From Gordionus sp. m RMFG-2023 (lineage: Eukaryota; Nematomorpha; Gordioida; Chordodea; Parachordodidae): 64,000 nt of DNA. The stretch spans positions 19,096,052-19,160,051 of the forward strand of contig NC_088776.1 in NCBI RefSeq assembly GCF_954871325.1, read 5' to 3'. A program made the translations under genes and the position numbers. Position 1 is the first letter of the stretch; every line of letters starts with the position of its first letter. The notes beneath the pieces were generated by a model that did not search any database, was not told the DNA's origin, and worked only from the letters and a program-made list of their open reading frames with translations. This document shows, in pieces, positions 48,785 to 60,244 of the stretch.

Positions 48785-48950
48785 TAATACTAACTTAGAC
48801 TCACGATTCATTCTATAAAATGTGTTAAAAGTTTCATACATTGAGGTCCGCCAGTAAAAGGCATATAAACGAAATATGAGAGATATTATTTCGATATAAT
48901 GTTCTTCAATCATTCACTTGGCAAATGATTAGTTGATATTAATGTCATTG
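48785..48950 (+). repeat. CAATGACATT MITE copy
   Basis: TTAATACTAACTTAGACTCACG at the left and GATATTAATGTCATTGA at the right match the ends of 58550-58761. It is the partner of 9225-9385. Confidence 0.55.
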
Positions 48951-49430
48951 ATTTAGATAGAGTTTAAGATATTTATACTTAGGATAAAAAAAATAAAATT
49001 AATAATTTTACTTTAAAAATTAAATTATGTATTTTCTCATTATTTCAGGATTCAGAAACATGATGAATGCACAACAAAAATGTCCTGAGGCAAAAAAACA
49101 CTAATTAAAAATGGAACCCCTTTATAAAAATACCACGGATGAATTTACCCTAATTAACTTATTTAAAAATTAATTAACAATGCCCCATTATAATTCTTTT
49201 CAGCCCATTTTTTAAAAAATTATTTTGTTAAATTTGAGTATATTTCTAATCGAATCTACTTATTTTTTTGAAATTCCGATTTTTATTTATCATTTATTGT
49301 TTGTAAAAAAAGGTGAGTAAGATGAGGTAAGATAGAATGAAGAAACAAAGGAAAACATTTTCAATAATATATACTCCCTTTTTTTCTAAATCATCTACCT
49401 TTTTATGATTTTTTAGTTAGACTCTAGGGT

Positions 49431-49528
49431 TAACCAAGCTAGCCTTAACTGGGGAACTTACTCACCCTTTAGACGAATTTAACCAAGCTAGCCTTAACTG
49501 GGGAACTTACTCACCCTTTAGACGAATA
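49431..49528. repeat. 49-bp tandem duplication
   Basis: TAACCAAGCTAGCCTTAACT through CTTTAGACGAAT occurs twice with at most a base of difference. The left duplication copy has this sequence once (8705-8753, complement), so the doubling came after the large duplication. Confidence 0.9.
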
Positions 49529-49899
49529 TAACATTTGACTGATTTAAGCAAAGACTTCTAAAATTATATCAAATAACATTTTTTGTTATATTATAATGCA
49601 GGGCTTGGGACCTAAACTCTGCATTTTAACAAAATGATTCCAATTTTTAATGTGGAAACGGTGTTTTGATTCAGATTCTTAAATTTGATGCGGTTCCCAG
49701 GTTCTTGTTCCCAAATCATCTAAAGCAAAGAAATTTGAAATGAAATACAATAAATAAAACCCTAAAAAAGAAACATTTTGAACAATATACTTATGCCATA
49801 GGGGTTTTGCAAATTCAGGGCTATCTTTCATTGATCCGGATTTAGCAAATTTATAAATTTAAATTATAGCAGGTTTTTTAAAAATAAAAATTTTTTTGT

Positions 49900-50830
49900 A
49901 GTATTTAATAAATATAAGGAGCATTAAGGCCGCTTCCTGGGTCGACACTTAGTTTTGATACTTAATTTCATTTTATTATATGCCAAAACGCTTTTGAACT
50001 AGGACACCCTATTTTGGTTTGTGTAAAGTATTTGGTGGCATTGTTATTTTTCGTATTTTATTCTCGTTTTTGGTTATGATTATTTGTTTAAAAATTTTTT
50101 TTTGTTTTATGACCATTTAGTCGATACTAAATAGCCGGCTATATAGTAATAAGTCGACCTTGGACTCGTAGAAACAAAATATTAGTAAATTTAAAATGTT
50201 TGTCTAAAAGATTTTTTTCTGGTATATGTTAAACATATTTTTTTAAAAAAGCTTTGCAATAATAATAGAATTACAAACCTATTATTTTTAATATCATGTT
50301 ATGCTAGTAGAGTGATGATATTTAAGTGGTTTTTCAAAAAATGTAATTATTTAAAATACCAATGGTGGACAAAATTATATACTGGGGAAAAATACCACCA
50401 CTGAAAAAAATATATTGTTTAAAATGCTTAATTTTATGTTATGCCCTGTGTCTAAAAAAGTATGCTATACCAATTATTCATTTAATTTAGTATCTTTAAA
50501 ATAAACTGAACAATTAAATACTTATTTGAACTATATTTCTATGCTATTGATTTTTTTTTACTCTAGAACAAATTAATCTAAATATTAGGGAGACTTTTTC
50601 GAATAAGATTTTGATTGACACTTTTCTTTTTATGATTTATAAAAATAAATTATTTTAACGCTTTACATTTATTTTATATGATTCCTTTGTAAACTTTATT
50701 AACCAAAGCTTTTCTTTTTGGCCATTTTAAAAAAGATTATTTAAACTTTCCTCAAATTACATTTCTTCCCCTTATATTTCACTATCAAAAAAACATCTTT
50801 ATTTTTTAAAAGAATCAATATTGAATTTTT
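49900..50830. other. Segment present only in the right duplication copy
   Basis: There is no counterpart between the matching flanks on the left (about 8300-8420). It contains the palindrome at 50120-50157. I see no coding frame and no clear terminal repeats. It may be an insertion here or a deletion on the left. Confidence 0.45.
50120..50157. repeat. Palindrome centred on TAGCCGGCTA
   Basis: GTCGATACTAAATAGCC on the left mirrors GGCTATATAGTAATAAGTCG on the right, an almost complete inverted repeat. Its right-hand form recurs at 22063-22088. Confidence 0.65.
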
Positions 50831-51210
50831 TTATATAAATATAATTTTAAAAATTAGAAAATAAACTTATTTTCTGAAATTTTTATCAGCTGGAAGGAGG
50901 GAGGTGTTATAATCACGTAATTTATTTGAATTGAATTCCTATTACGCCATATTTTTTTTGTAACATTAAAATTTGAATTTTTCATTACCACACCATTGTA
51001 TATCCTGTTTTGAGCGTTATGCCAATATAAAGGATTTGTGTTCATTTAACTGCTTTAAGAGAAGAAAAGGAAGATTTTTAAATAAATTTAGGCAATGACG
51101 TCCCTACCGTTATTTTATTTATGGCATGCTAAATACAGACTTATTTGAGTTATAATTTCTCAAAAAAAATATTTTAGGCTTTTATCCAATTAAATTTAGG
51201 CTTGTTGACT

Positions 51211-51370
51211 GCGAAAGTGACTCTTTCTGTTTTTCCTCCAATTACGCCACAGATTTTACGTTGATTTAATAAAATTGGGACATGGCGAGAAAAAGAAAGT
51301 AAATAAAAGTAATCATATAATAATTTGATAACACCAAAAACGCATGTAAATATAATGTGTTAATTAAGAA
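51211..51370. other. Short gene-free joint
   Basis: CCTCCAATTACGCCACAG at 51237 may be a worn transposon end. Nothing else is seen. Confidence 0.3.
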
Positions 51371-51379
51371 TGGTCAATT

Positions 51380-51714
51380 TTTACAGTACGTAACCAAGGG
51401 GGAGGAATATCCCATCACAAATTTGCCTGTTATTGTAAAATCATTTTTTGCTAGTAAAAATTCCCCGCATCCATCTCCCCCAAAAATGATACAATATATC
51501 ACTATAAGGAAGAATTTGAAAGAAAAATCAGTAAAAGTTAATAACTTGATGACTATATTTCAAAATTTTTAGAAAAAAAAGTGAAAACCCAAAATTACTT
51601 TTATAAAAATCTAATATAGTCAAAGGCATACAGTAAGTGGACCTAAATATCTCCAATAAAATTTAGGAAAACCCCACCTTGTTGTGCCCCCCACTCCTTT
51701 TCTAGCAAAGTCCT
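51380..51714 (+). repeat. R2 repeat copy
   Basis: Shares GAAGAATTTGAAAGAAA, AGTGAAAACCC, AATATAGTCAAAGGC and CAATAAAATTTAGG with 1446-1760 and ends TAGCAAAGTCCTGG. The 71-codon frame across it (51357-51572) is repeat-derived. Confidence 0.65.
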
Positions 51715-51751
51715 GGAATCTCTATTTCTATGTCGAAGAAATAGAGATTCC
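51715..51751. repeat. Perfect 15-bp hairpin with 7-base loop
   Basis: GGAATCTCTATTTCT, loop ATGTCGA, AGAAATAGAGATTCC. It sits exactly at the TCCTGG border of the R2 copy, and TGG follows the second arm too. Confidence 0.9.
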
Positions 51752-53720
51752 TGGAAATTGATCCAATAAAAATAACCTTGAATTAGTTTTGTTAAAAATA
51801 CTGCTTATTAGCAACAGGTCTACCACATTGATTAGTCGACGACCACGATTTTTTTTAAAAATCGAAATTTACCACACTCAACTTAACTACAACACTTTGG
51901 GAATTTTCAAAATATACCACAAAAACTCTCACATAAAGGAATTTAATTCCCTCTTTCTATTAGATCCTTTGTTCTTAAGTTCTTATGTTTTATCTGATAA
52001 CCAATAAAAGTACATTTTGTTTAATTAGCTAAATTTGTATAAATTTCAAAATGATATAATTATCATTAAAAACTTTTTAAGGAAAAATCCCTCCCTATAT
52101 ATTTTATAAATATTTGAAAAATAAAACCTTAATTAGTATTTTTTTTTAACATGGTATTCCTTCCTTCCTCCCTCCCCACATCCCTCCCTCCCTTCTTTCC
52201 CGGCCTTATCTAGCTATTAATTAGATTTTATAAAAATGGGGATTCTATTCTAAATTAAATAGTTACACCACTTTTATTTAAATAATTTTTAATAAATTTT
52301 TTTAAAATTTGTTATATATACTCCGTATTAATTGCTTTATCTTTAATTTTAAAAAATCCGGATCATGCCAGATGAATTAATAGGGGTTTGGGAGAGGAGA
52401 AGGTGCTCAGCAGACCCAAATCAATTACCATGCTTAAAATATTTTTAGTGATATGATATCAGAGATACTTACATATGATGATACTTTGAATCGTCAAAGG
52501 TTCCAAGAACTTAAATCGCGACAATTTATATTATTAAAAAAATATATTTTACAATATGAAAAGTATCTAAATATACATGTAAAACTATTTTGTTAATTCT
52601 TTTTTAAATTAATTCTTTATACAAAATTTTTCTGCTACTCGTGTATTTAGACCAAAATTTATGTTATAAAATCATTAAATAAACTTTCAAAAAAATTTTT
52701 TTACAGTAATAAATGTGATACCAACCAGTGAGTAGTGGTATGGTATGGGTAAAAAGTTAGGTATCGGCGCATCTCTGACGATAAACCTTATTTTACGTAA
52801 TTTAGGGGAGGGACATTATATGCGATTTGTTGACTTGGAACTATGCCCTTTGAGATATTATTACTTATTGAATCAATTAAAAATAGTAATTTACAATATT
52901 AGTAGTTTAGAAACTATCATTTAAACCTCTTCTTAAATTCCTATATAGAGAAGGCCAAACATGCCATTAGGATGGACATGTCAGACGTGTTTCACCCAAT
53001 AGGACTTAACGGTGATTTAATCATGAATTTAATAACACATATTACGACTTGTCGCTTAATTCCATTTTATTTATTTTGCTTTGGGTAATATTAAAGTTTT
53101 TTAAAGATTGAATGCTGCATCTTAGTTTGTGCCGAACCATTTATGAATTAACATTGACACTCTCAATCGCTCGCACATACGCTCCAATTAGTATGCATCG
53201 CCAGTCAAATTTATAAAACTTGAATTTGGACAATTATATATATTTGTAATGATTAAATCGATAATAATATTTATATATTTTTAATATTTAATTACGTCCA
53301 AAGATTTAAATTCACAAAGATGAGGATTATAATGATTATCATTATAAACATTTATTACTCATTTTAAATTTTATTATTTAATATTCGAATATTTGAATAA
53401 AACTCAATAAAAGTAGTAGTATTTATATCCTTTATGCAAGAATTTAATAACTTTATAATCATTGCTTTTAAAGGCAATACAAAAAAAATAGCCAAAACTA
53501 AATATAAAAGAAGAGTTAGTATGGATTATAAGAGAATATTATTTATAAATGGGTGATATTGAAATAGTATTCATAGTGGCATCAAGGAAGTAATCCTCAC
53601 TACATAATTATGAATGGTTTTTGATGAACAAATTATAATAATCACCTTGCGCAAACTAGTGCCTTTTTTTCTTTCAACATATTTAATATAATTTAAGTCC
53701 CGAGAAAGAAAGAAAAAAAA
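51752..53720. other. Gene-free, nothing recognised
   Basis: Patches of moderate G+C at 52370-52430, 52725-52860 and 52930-53230 (AGAAGGCCAAACATGCC) have stops in the frames that I read. A CCTTCCTTCCTCCCTCCCC run is at 52159-52180. No element ends were noticed. Confidence 0.4.
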
Positions 53721-53723
53721 TAT

Positions 53724-53922
53724 ATTTTGCACAGCCTGTTTGACCCTATATATTTTAGCCTGGCCATTTTTTTGAAGGAAAAATCTAAATTTGCATTATT
53801 CAAGATTTAAAGATAAAAATTTTGGCCTAAATTTTTTTTAACCTAGTCAAGCTAAAAAAATATTTTGCGTCTGTTGCCCTATCCAGTTTTTTTTAGCTGG
53901 AGCCAGGCCATGCAGATTTCTG
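53724..53922. repeat. CAGAGACCTGCAGG-family MITE, worn
   Basis: AGCCTGTTTGACCC at the left and AGCCAGGCCATGCAGATTTC at the right keep the family layout, ending TG. Interior TAGCCTGGCC and CCCTATCCAG motifs replace the CGGCCCGG core. Confidence 0.5.
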
Positions 53923-54269
53923 ATGCTAATAAATAAATCGGGGGTATGCCGATACCAATTATGATGTTGGCAGGTATACTTTAAATTTTTATCCATGTCA
54001 TTTTCTGATATCACATCAATCTAGAAAAATATTTTTTATATATAAAAAACAAATCCAAAATAATGTTAATACTAATTTAATTTTCGACTGTTACTTAACA
54101 TTTAATTCATTCATTTGGTTAAAATACGCCATCTCACGGGCTTGAATTTTTACAAAGAATTAATAAAATAAAATAACAAGAAAGGCTCCGGATTTAATAA
54201 ATATTTTTGATATGGCTTTAGATGTACATTTTTAATACCCATTTTTTTGGTAGAATTGTGATTAATGTA

Positions 54270-54380
54270 AAAAGGGCCTGGCCGGACAAAAACTATAACT
54301 GTCCGGGCCGCGCGATTCATGCATAAAAAATTTCGAATTGGGCCGGTTAATTTATGCATAAAATATCAAGCAGAGCCTCT
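54270..54380. repeat. GC-rich MITE fragment
   Basis: GGGCCTGGCCGGACAAAAAC, CTGTCCGGGCCGCGCGATTC and GGGCCGGTTAATTTATGC sit next to GCAGAGCCTCTC. The frame on the minus strand (54150-54359) is a by-product. Confidence 0.5.
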
Positions 54381-54649
54381 CAAATCTGATTTTTTGTAAA
54401 AAAAAATAATATGCCAACATGGGCATTAAAATTTTGATATATTTTTTTTTACTAGCTAATATTTTCATTTTGTTAATACTATTTAAAAATACAATTATAT
54501 TCCCCCAAAATTAAACAATTTATGATATGATGCGTGCACAATACCGATGCAAACACAACTAATATATAAAACGCCCATTGTAGAAACAGATAGCCATAGA
54601 AAGGAAATATAAGATTAACATTGGGAAAAAATTAGAAATATTAAAAATG
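54381..54649. other. Gene-free, nothing recognised
   Basis: AT-rich spacer between two GC-rich MITE fragments. Confidence 0.4.
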
Positions 54650-54895
54650 CGATGGACCGAAATTCGTACAAAAAAAATTTAACTGGCCGGAGCCGACTTT
54701 TAGTAAAACGCTAACAGGTCGGACCTGGCTTCCTATATTTTTTAAGGGTCGGCCAAATTTAAAATTTATTTTATAACGGATGGGCTCAGCAAATTTTTGA
54801 AAAAAATATAATGGGTCGGGCCTGGCGATAAGGGTTTTGGGCTAGGCCGGACAACTTGTGCAAAATTCTTAACGGGTTGGGTTTTGCAGATCTCT
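54650..54895. repeat. GC-rich MITE copy
   Basis: ACTGGCCGGAGCCGACTTTT, GGTCGGACCTGGCTTCC and GGGTCGGGCCTGGCGATAAG lead to the right end GGTTTTGCAGATCTCT, whose complement AGAGATCTGCAAAACC fits the family terminus. The left end is not preserved. Confidence 0.6.
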
Positions 54896-56078
54896 AATTC
54901 CTAATATCATAAAAAAGTTGACATCGTTATCTAATTCGCAGCCTAAATTATTTATTATACCAATCAAATAAATTAATTCAATATAATTTTTGGTTTGTTT
55001 GTCATATAAAAGAATTATAATTTTTAAATAGTTTGGATTAGTTTTATCAGTAAATATTAAAAGTAATCGGCAATATCGACCCTCTGAAATAAATTTATAA
55101 TATAAAGCGAAGTAATATACCGGATAAAACAAGTCCACATTTATATTTTATATCTCAAAGTTAGAATAGCCACACGCTACAATTTTTGAAATCCCTTTTA
55201 TGATTAAAGGGTATTTCTGTTCCGTTATCTTTTTGTTTAGACATTTTTGTTCTGCATTCAATAAAAATATATAAAATTTGTTTTACTTCTAAACCAGATC
55301 AGACTATGACAATATTAATAAAAAAATTGTCTTGGATGCATTATTTATTCAGTTAAAAATCTCAGTAAACCAAATAAATTATCCATTAATATATATAAAA
55401 ATACTATGACATAATTATAATAATTTATAACTTATAAATACAAATTGTTAAGATCTGAATTTTTTTAAAAATCGCTAGTGAAATGAAACTTAGCACATAC
55501 AACACTAATACTTATACTTTTCATTCAGAGTATTTGCAACTTCAATTTAATTTTTTCTTTGTCATTATCTAATCGAAGTGCGCGTTGGCTAACGTCAAAT
55601 ATGTTTTTCGTGTTGGCATACTAGAGGGAATTAAATATTTGCAACCTAACATGAATCTTCACAAAAATCTACGATTTTGTCAAGTTTTATATTCATATTA
55701 GTGATGTTTAATCGCATAATCTTGACCCTAAAACTGCATAGCCTAATTTATCCTAAAAAATTGGTCTCAATCTTTAAGTTGAGAACTTAGAAGGCTAAAT
55801 TAATTTCTTGGAATAAAGGCTTGGCTAAGTCGTATTAGAGTAAGCTAAAGTAATTCATATCAAACAAAATTAAATTCTTTATAGGAATATAAGGCCTTCG
55901 ATAATTAAATTGCTCTAATTGTAATTAGTTAACAAGAAGGATACCCTAAACGAATCAGAAGTTTACAATCTACAAAATGAACATTAAATTTAAATTATAT
56001 CACATGAAACGAACCTAATGAAATACAATTCCATTGATTAAAAATTATTATTTTTTAACTTATACTCTCAGCTTACAG
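54896..56078. other. Gene-free upstream of the channel exon
   Basis: AT-rich; presumably intron of the calcium-channel gene. The last bases before the exon, TTTTTTAACTTATACTCTCAG and CTTACAG, supply two candidate acceptors. The 89-codon frame on the minus strand at 54869-55138 has no motif. No upstream coding exon was recognised. Confidence 0.4.
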
Positions 56079-56375
56079 TGGGGCCGCTTTCTCCCCTCGT
56101 ACCAATTTTCCCGGTCCGCCTTCTTCCACATATTCCATCACTACCCGCAGGCAACAGCCAAATACTACTGATAGTCTTTCACCTCAAACTGGCACAGGAC
56201 CTGCAGTCAAACCGCTTAGTAATAGCTGGCAAGCAGCGCTCATAGCAGCCAACACCATGTCCAAAAGACGGGCTCGTACCAAAGCGCCTCCTAATAATAG
56301 ACCAGTCCGAGCTCTGTTTTGCTTGACGCTCAAAAACCCGATCCGTAGACTATGTATATCCGTCGTAGAGTGGAA
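56079..56375 (+). CDS. Cav1: L-type (Cav1) voltage-gated calcium channel alpha1, N-terminal exon
   Basis: Pore-forming subunit of an L-type channel, which carries calcium into excitable cells. This exon encodes the end of the cytoplasmic N terminus up to the edge of helix IS1. A Thr/Pro/Ser/Gln-rich stretch comes first. [20 protein letters not shown] follows, aligning with SWQAAIDAARQAK of vertebrate Cav1.2: the NSCaTE calmodulin-binding motif, with Trp kept, Ile replaced by Leu and Arg by Asn. Then comes the near-invariant [14 protein letters not shown], then CISVVEWK. The exon ends at TGGAA|GTTTAT in the VEWK codon. Its extent matches the second exon of vertebrate Cav1 genes as I remember it. 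The start is after CTTACAG (56078) or seven bases earlier, after CTCTCAG. G+C is roughly half, far above the surroundings. The first exon and the IS1 exon were not found. The frame is open throughout. Confidence 0.9.
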
Positions 56376-58549
56376 GTTTATAATAAAATTTTATGATTAA
56401 TTCTTTTTGTTAGGGTTATATTCCCTAATACATAATATTGTATGTTTTATATATTTTTTGAAAAAATAAGAATTACGTGATTGGCTTATTTATTATAATT
56501 TTATATTCTTATTCTTACATCTTTTCAAAATTTTCATCATTTAAATTAAACCAATTATCTTCTAAATATAAAACTACTATTTATTTTTTGTTTACCCTTT
56601 AAAATCCTGTGAGCTAATTTGACATCATCAACTTGCATATTATTTTATAACGACTAAGAATTCTTAATGATTTAATAACTTTTCCTCATTTTTATGTTCC
56701 TATTTTGGCCAATTAATAAGCGTTCTATTTCTTTTAGTTTTATGATATACCTTCTATATTAGTGGATTAAACATAGAATTAGACAATATTTATTGTAATG
56801 CCAGCATTTTTATTCTTAAGGACATAATTTTTGTATTAAGGCGCCCATGGATGCTATATGGGATCATTATTTTTTATAAATCCATCTAAGGAGTATATAA
56901 ATAGAAAATTTATTTTAAAATTTTTTTTACTCATTAAAAAAAGTTGTACTTTAAAGGGAGAAAAGAAGGCCTTATGATATTTTGTAAAATAAAACTAATT
57001 TAACAGATATCTTTATTTCAAAAAAAATTTCATTTTTTTCAGATTCATCTAAAAAATAAAATTTTTATTATTATATGATTTTTAAAAAATGTAAAATAAA
57101 TATCCATATCAGTAAATATTCAAATAAAGTAACCCATGACCTGAAAAAAAAATTTAGTTATATATTTTGGAAATTAAAATCTTTTGTCAGAATTCCACCC
57201 AGGTTCTTGGTGAACCTGCTTTTCAATAGGGCTCCATACCTATTACAATAAATGTAGGTTATCTAGGACCGGACCGACATAAATAAAAATAACTATTTTT
57301 CTTGCATACTTATTCTTCAATATAAAATTAATATTTTTCCTTTGGCATTCTAAAAATTAATAAATCTTAAAATTTCCCATATGCTATATTTTTTTTTGAG
57401 TCGAACTTAAACATAAAAAAATTTCTCCTAGCCGGATCAGTTTCAATGTATGAGCTCTATTACCTCGATCATACGTCTTAAAAACTTAAGCTTTTTATAC
57501 TAAGTCTATTTATATTTGACTAACTTAACTTCTCATCTTAATAAATGAAAAATCTTTTAATACCCCCAGTTTAATTATATCTTCTTCTTATATGATATAT
57601 TTATTCAAAAATGCATCTACAAATAATATTTTTTTAAAATAAAATTAGTTATTGTTTTGAAATAAAAAAGTAAGGGAATAATATCGATCCTTTTATATAC
57701 GTTCTATACTATAACATAATATTTACTATATTAATTTTAAAAATGTTACAATTCTCATTCATATCCTCCATCATTTCATATTCATATTTCATGGATTTTA
57801 TCATTTTTTAAAATAATTTTAAAAAATAACATTATATTATTACTATTTTGATGTAATAATTATAATATACATACCCAGACATCAATAAACTTAAACTGTT
57901 TAATTTGTGAGCAAAGAAGGGATTAAAAGATTTCATTAAGCAGTTATTTTTTGCAGGCTAATAAAATTGACTATGAATTTGAGAAAATACATGTAGCCAG
58001 TAATCATGTAATTATTAAGATGCATGCTAGTTTTTAAAAATTCTTTAAATTTACATTAAATATATCTCAGTATTTATAAATGTCATTTAAAATAATTTTT
58101 TGTATTCGATGTCTTATGTTGATCGTATTCGTATCTATGTATAAATAATTGTTAATTAAATGGGATTCGATGATTATAATTTTATTTTTGTATCTGTATA
58201 CCTTTAATGAATACTTGAAGCCCTGTTAAATTTTTCTCAACGCTTAATTGATAAAAAAAATTGCCCAAAATAAAATAATAATACAAAACATCCAATCATA
58301 TTTTTCGCAGACTAAATTATTATAAACAAAACAAAATCCTAATTCTGCATCGCGTCCCAAAAAAAATAGGAAATCTTATTCACTTTTAATATCATCACCA
58401 TATGCCAAAATTTATTTTTAAAAAAACCTAAGAAGGGTGACCAATAAATAGTTATCAATTTTTAAAACATTATTTTGTTCATATTTCAATGCTAAGTGTT
58501 AAATAAGAAAAATAAAAGTTTGATTGTTAAAAAAAATTAGTCTTAGGAA
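56376..58549. other. Gene-free, presumed intron of the Cav1 gene
   Basis: Starts with the donor GTTTAT. I looked for the IS1 sequence that should follow (PFEx..FANCVALA style) and did not see it. AT-rich, with no repeat partner noticed. Confidence 0.45.
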
Positions 58550-58761
58550 CAATGACATTTAATACTAACTTAGAATGACGATTCATTCATTAAAATGCAT
58601 TTAAAAATGTACATAATTGAAGTTCACTATTGAAAGACATTTGGACGAAATGCCTTTCAATGGCGTCTACTTACACCAATGACTTTGATTTCAACTGACT
58701 TCAACGTGTGTACACGTTTAATAAATTGAATCGCCATTTTAGATTAGTATTAATGTCATTG
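58550..58761. mobile_element. 212-bp MITE (CAATGACATT ends)
   Basis: CAATGACATTTAATACTAAC on the left pairs with TTAGTATTAATGTCATTG on the right, and the similarity continues through GAATGACGATTCATTCATTA / AATAAATTGAATCGCCATTT. The inner part GAAAGACATTTGGACGAAAT is itself followed by GCCTTTCAATGGCG, a further inverted pair. Relatives are at 9225, 32085 and 48785. Confidence 0.8.
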
Positions 58762-59775
58762 CTTGGGAAATAAAATGGTCTTGTATATTTTTTTTTCTTT
58801 CATAATATAGTTGGTTTGTTTGTCCATTTTAATTTTTAGGCTTTTGAGTTTCAATTCTTTTTTCGTCCTGATTTATCATTAATAAAATTTTCAGGCCTTT
58901 TAACATTTTTTACCTGAGTTCAATTTTAATTTATAATTTTATTTAAATTTTTAAATGATTCATGCCCCCCCCTCCCCATACCCTTAATCCTTATCATTAC
59001 ACTTTCTTAAACTCACGGGGAAATAACTTTTTTATTTTTAACTTAATAGCATTAAGTTAATGCTAATCTAAAATATATATCATAAAATGTAAGCGATAAT
59101 TTCTTTTGGGTCTGCCTCATTTATAGGTATATTTTCGGTCTATTTTTTTTTGCTCTCTAAAAAAATGTGTTTTAAAAAATCAAATTATATATTAAATAAA
59201 ATTAAATAAAATGTATAAACTCATTTTAATAAAATAATCAAAAATAAAAATTTCTAAAAAGACTATAAACTTTCTGAGTGGGCAGCCTTTATATAGTCAA
59301 GGTGTAACCCCATGTCCAGCTGATTCCTTTTTTTTAAAATCGATAAGCAACTGTCCTAAGTTTTTCTTTCAGCCTACAGTTGTAACTTATGATATCGCTT
59401 TATGAAAGTAAAATATATAACCATCTTTGGAAAATTGTATATTGATTTATTCTATGTAACATGGGTTTTGTATTCTTATGAGATGTTCATAAGTTATAAT
59501 GTACAATAAAATTGTCTGTTGTAATATATCTGGGCCATATTAAACGTTATCCTGATCGACAAATACTCACAAAATTCTTAATCGCTACTTTACAAAACTG
59601 AAATGACCATTTACATTTCGTTTATTTTCTTTAAATATTTTAGTAATTTTTTCCAATATTATCATCCTCTTAGAGTACTTAATTATCACTTATTAATTTT
59701 TCTTTGCTAATAAAATTGCTCACCATGAGCGCTCGTCAGATATTTTTAAAATTTTTTCTTGTAGCAAAAAGTATA
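58762..59775. other. Gene-free, nothing recognised
   Basis: AT-rich with a CCCCCCCCTCCCC-like run at about 58965-58977. No coding block was seen. Confidence 0.45.
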
Positions 59776-59777
59776 AC

Positions 59778-59905
59778 TAGGGCTGTAGTGATCCACAAAT
59801 TTTCACCGATCCGATATTTTCCGATATTACTAAAAAAAATTCTTCCGATATTTATTTACCGTCTATATTGGTATCAATAGCATAAAGATATCAATATTTT
59901 CTATT
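59778..59905. repeat. hAT-like sub-terminal repeat
   Basis: AGGGCTGTAGTGATCC is followed by CCGATCCGATATTTTCCGAT and further CCGATATT reiterations, the layout of a hAT left end. The right end was not found. Confidence 0.35.
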
Positions 59906-60075
59906 TTTAAAAAAACTAACTAACTTTCTCGAATGTGCCGAGACTTTTGGCAGCCCAAGCCAAAATATACTTTGGCGAAAAACACATAATTTACCTAAGC
60001 TTTTTTGATAATTTCTCGCAATAAGAACTAAAAGCATATATATTCTATTAAATTTTAATCATAAATGAGTAACGC

Positions 60076-60233
60076 ACATAGGCCCGCCCCGGGTATTTTT
60101 AAACCCAAATATTTGAAATCGCCATTATTAGCTATAAAAATCAAAAATAAAATATTTTAAAAAAAGCTGGCTCGAAAAAAATTTTGAAAAAAAATTCGGA
60201 TAGGGCCGTACAAATGGTCTCTGCAGGTCTCTG
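60076..60233. repeat. CAGAGACCTGCAGG-family MITE, right part
   Basis: GGCCCGCCCCGGGTATTTTT, ATCGCCATTATTAGC and the end TCTCTGCAGGTCTCTG match the 62399-62592 copy block for block. The left terminus is lost. Confidence 0.65.
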
Positions 60234-60244
60234 CTATTAATTAC

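Larger units (their letters stand above)
47724..51210 (-). repeat. Right copy of the long inverted duplication
   Basis: Reverse-complement partner of 7935-10648, with matching order of sub-repeats: R2 copy at 48389-48735, CAATGACATT MITE at 48785-48950, GGTTCC repeat at 49560-49810, hAT-like terminus at 51095. Differences are a local 49-bp tandem duplication (49431-49528) and an extra segment at about 49900-50830 with no counterpart on the left. No host gene is visible inside. Confidence 0.8.

Noticed and set aside
54869-55138. 89-codon open frame on the minus strand
   Set aside because: Begins inside a MITE end and has no recognisable domain; random open frames of this size are expected in 64 kb of such DNA.
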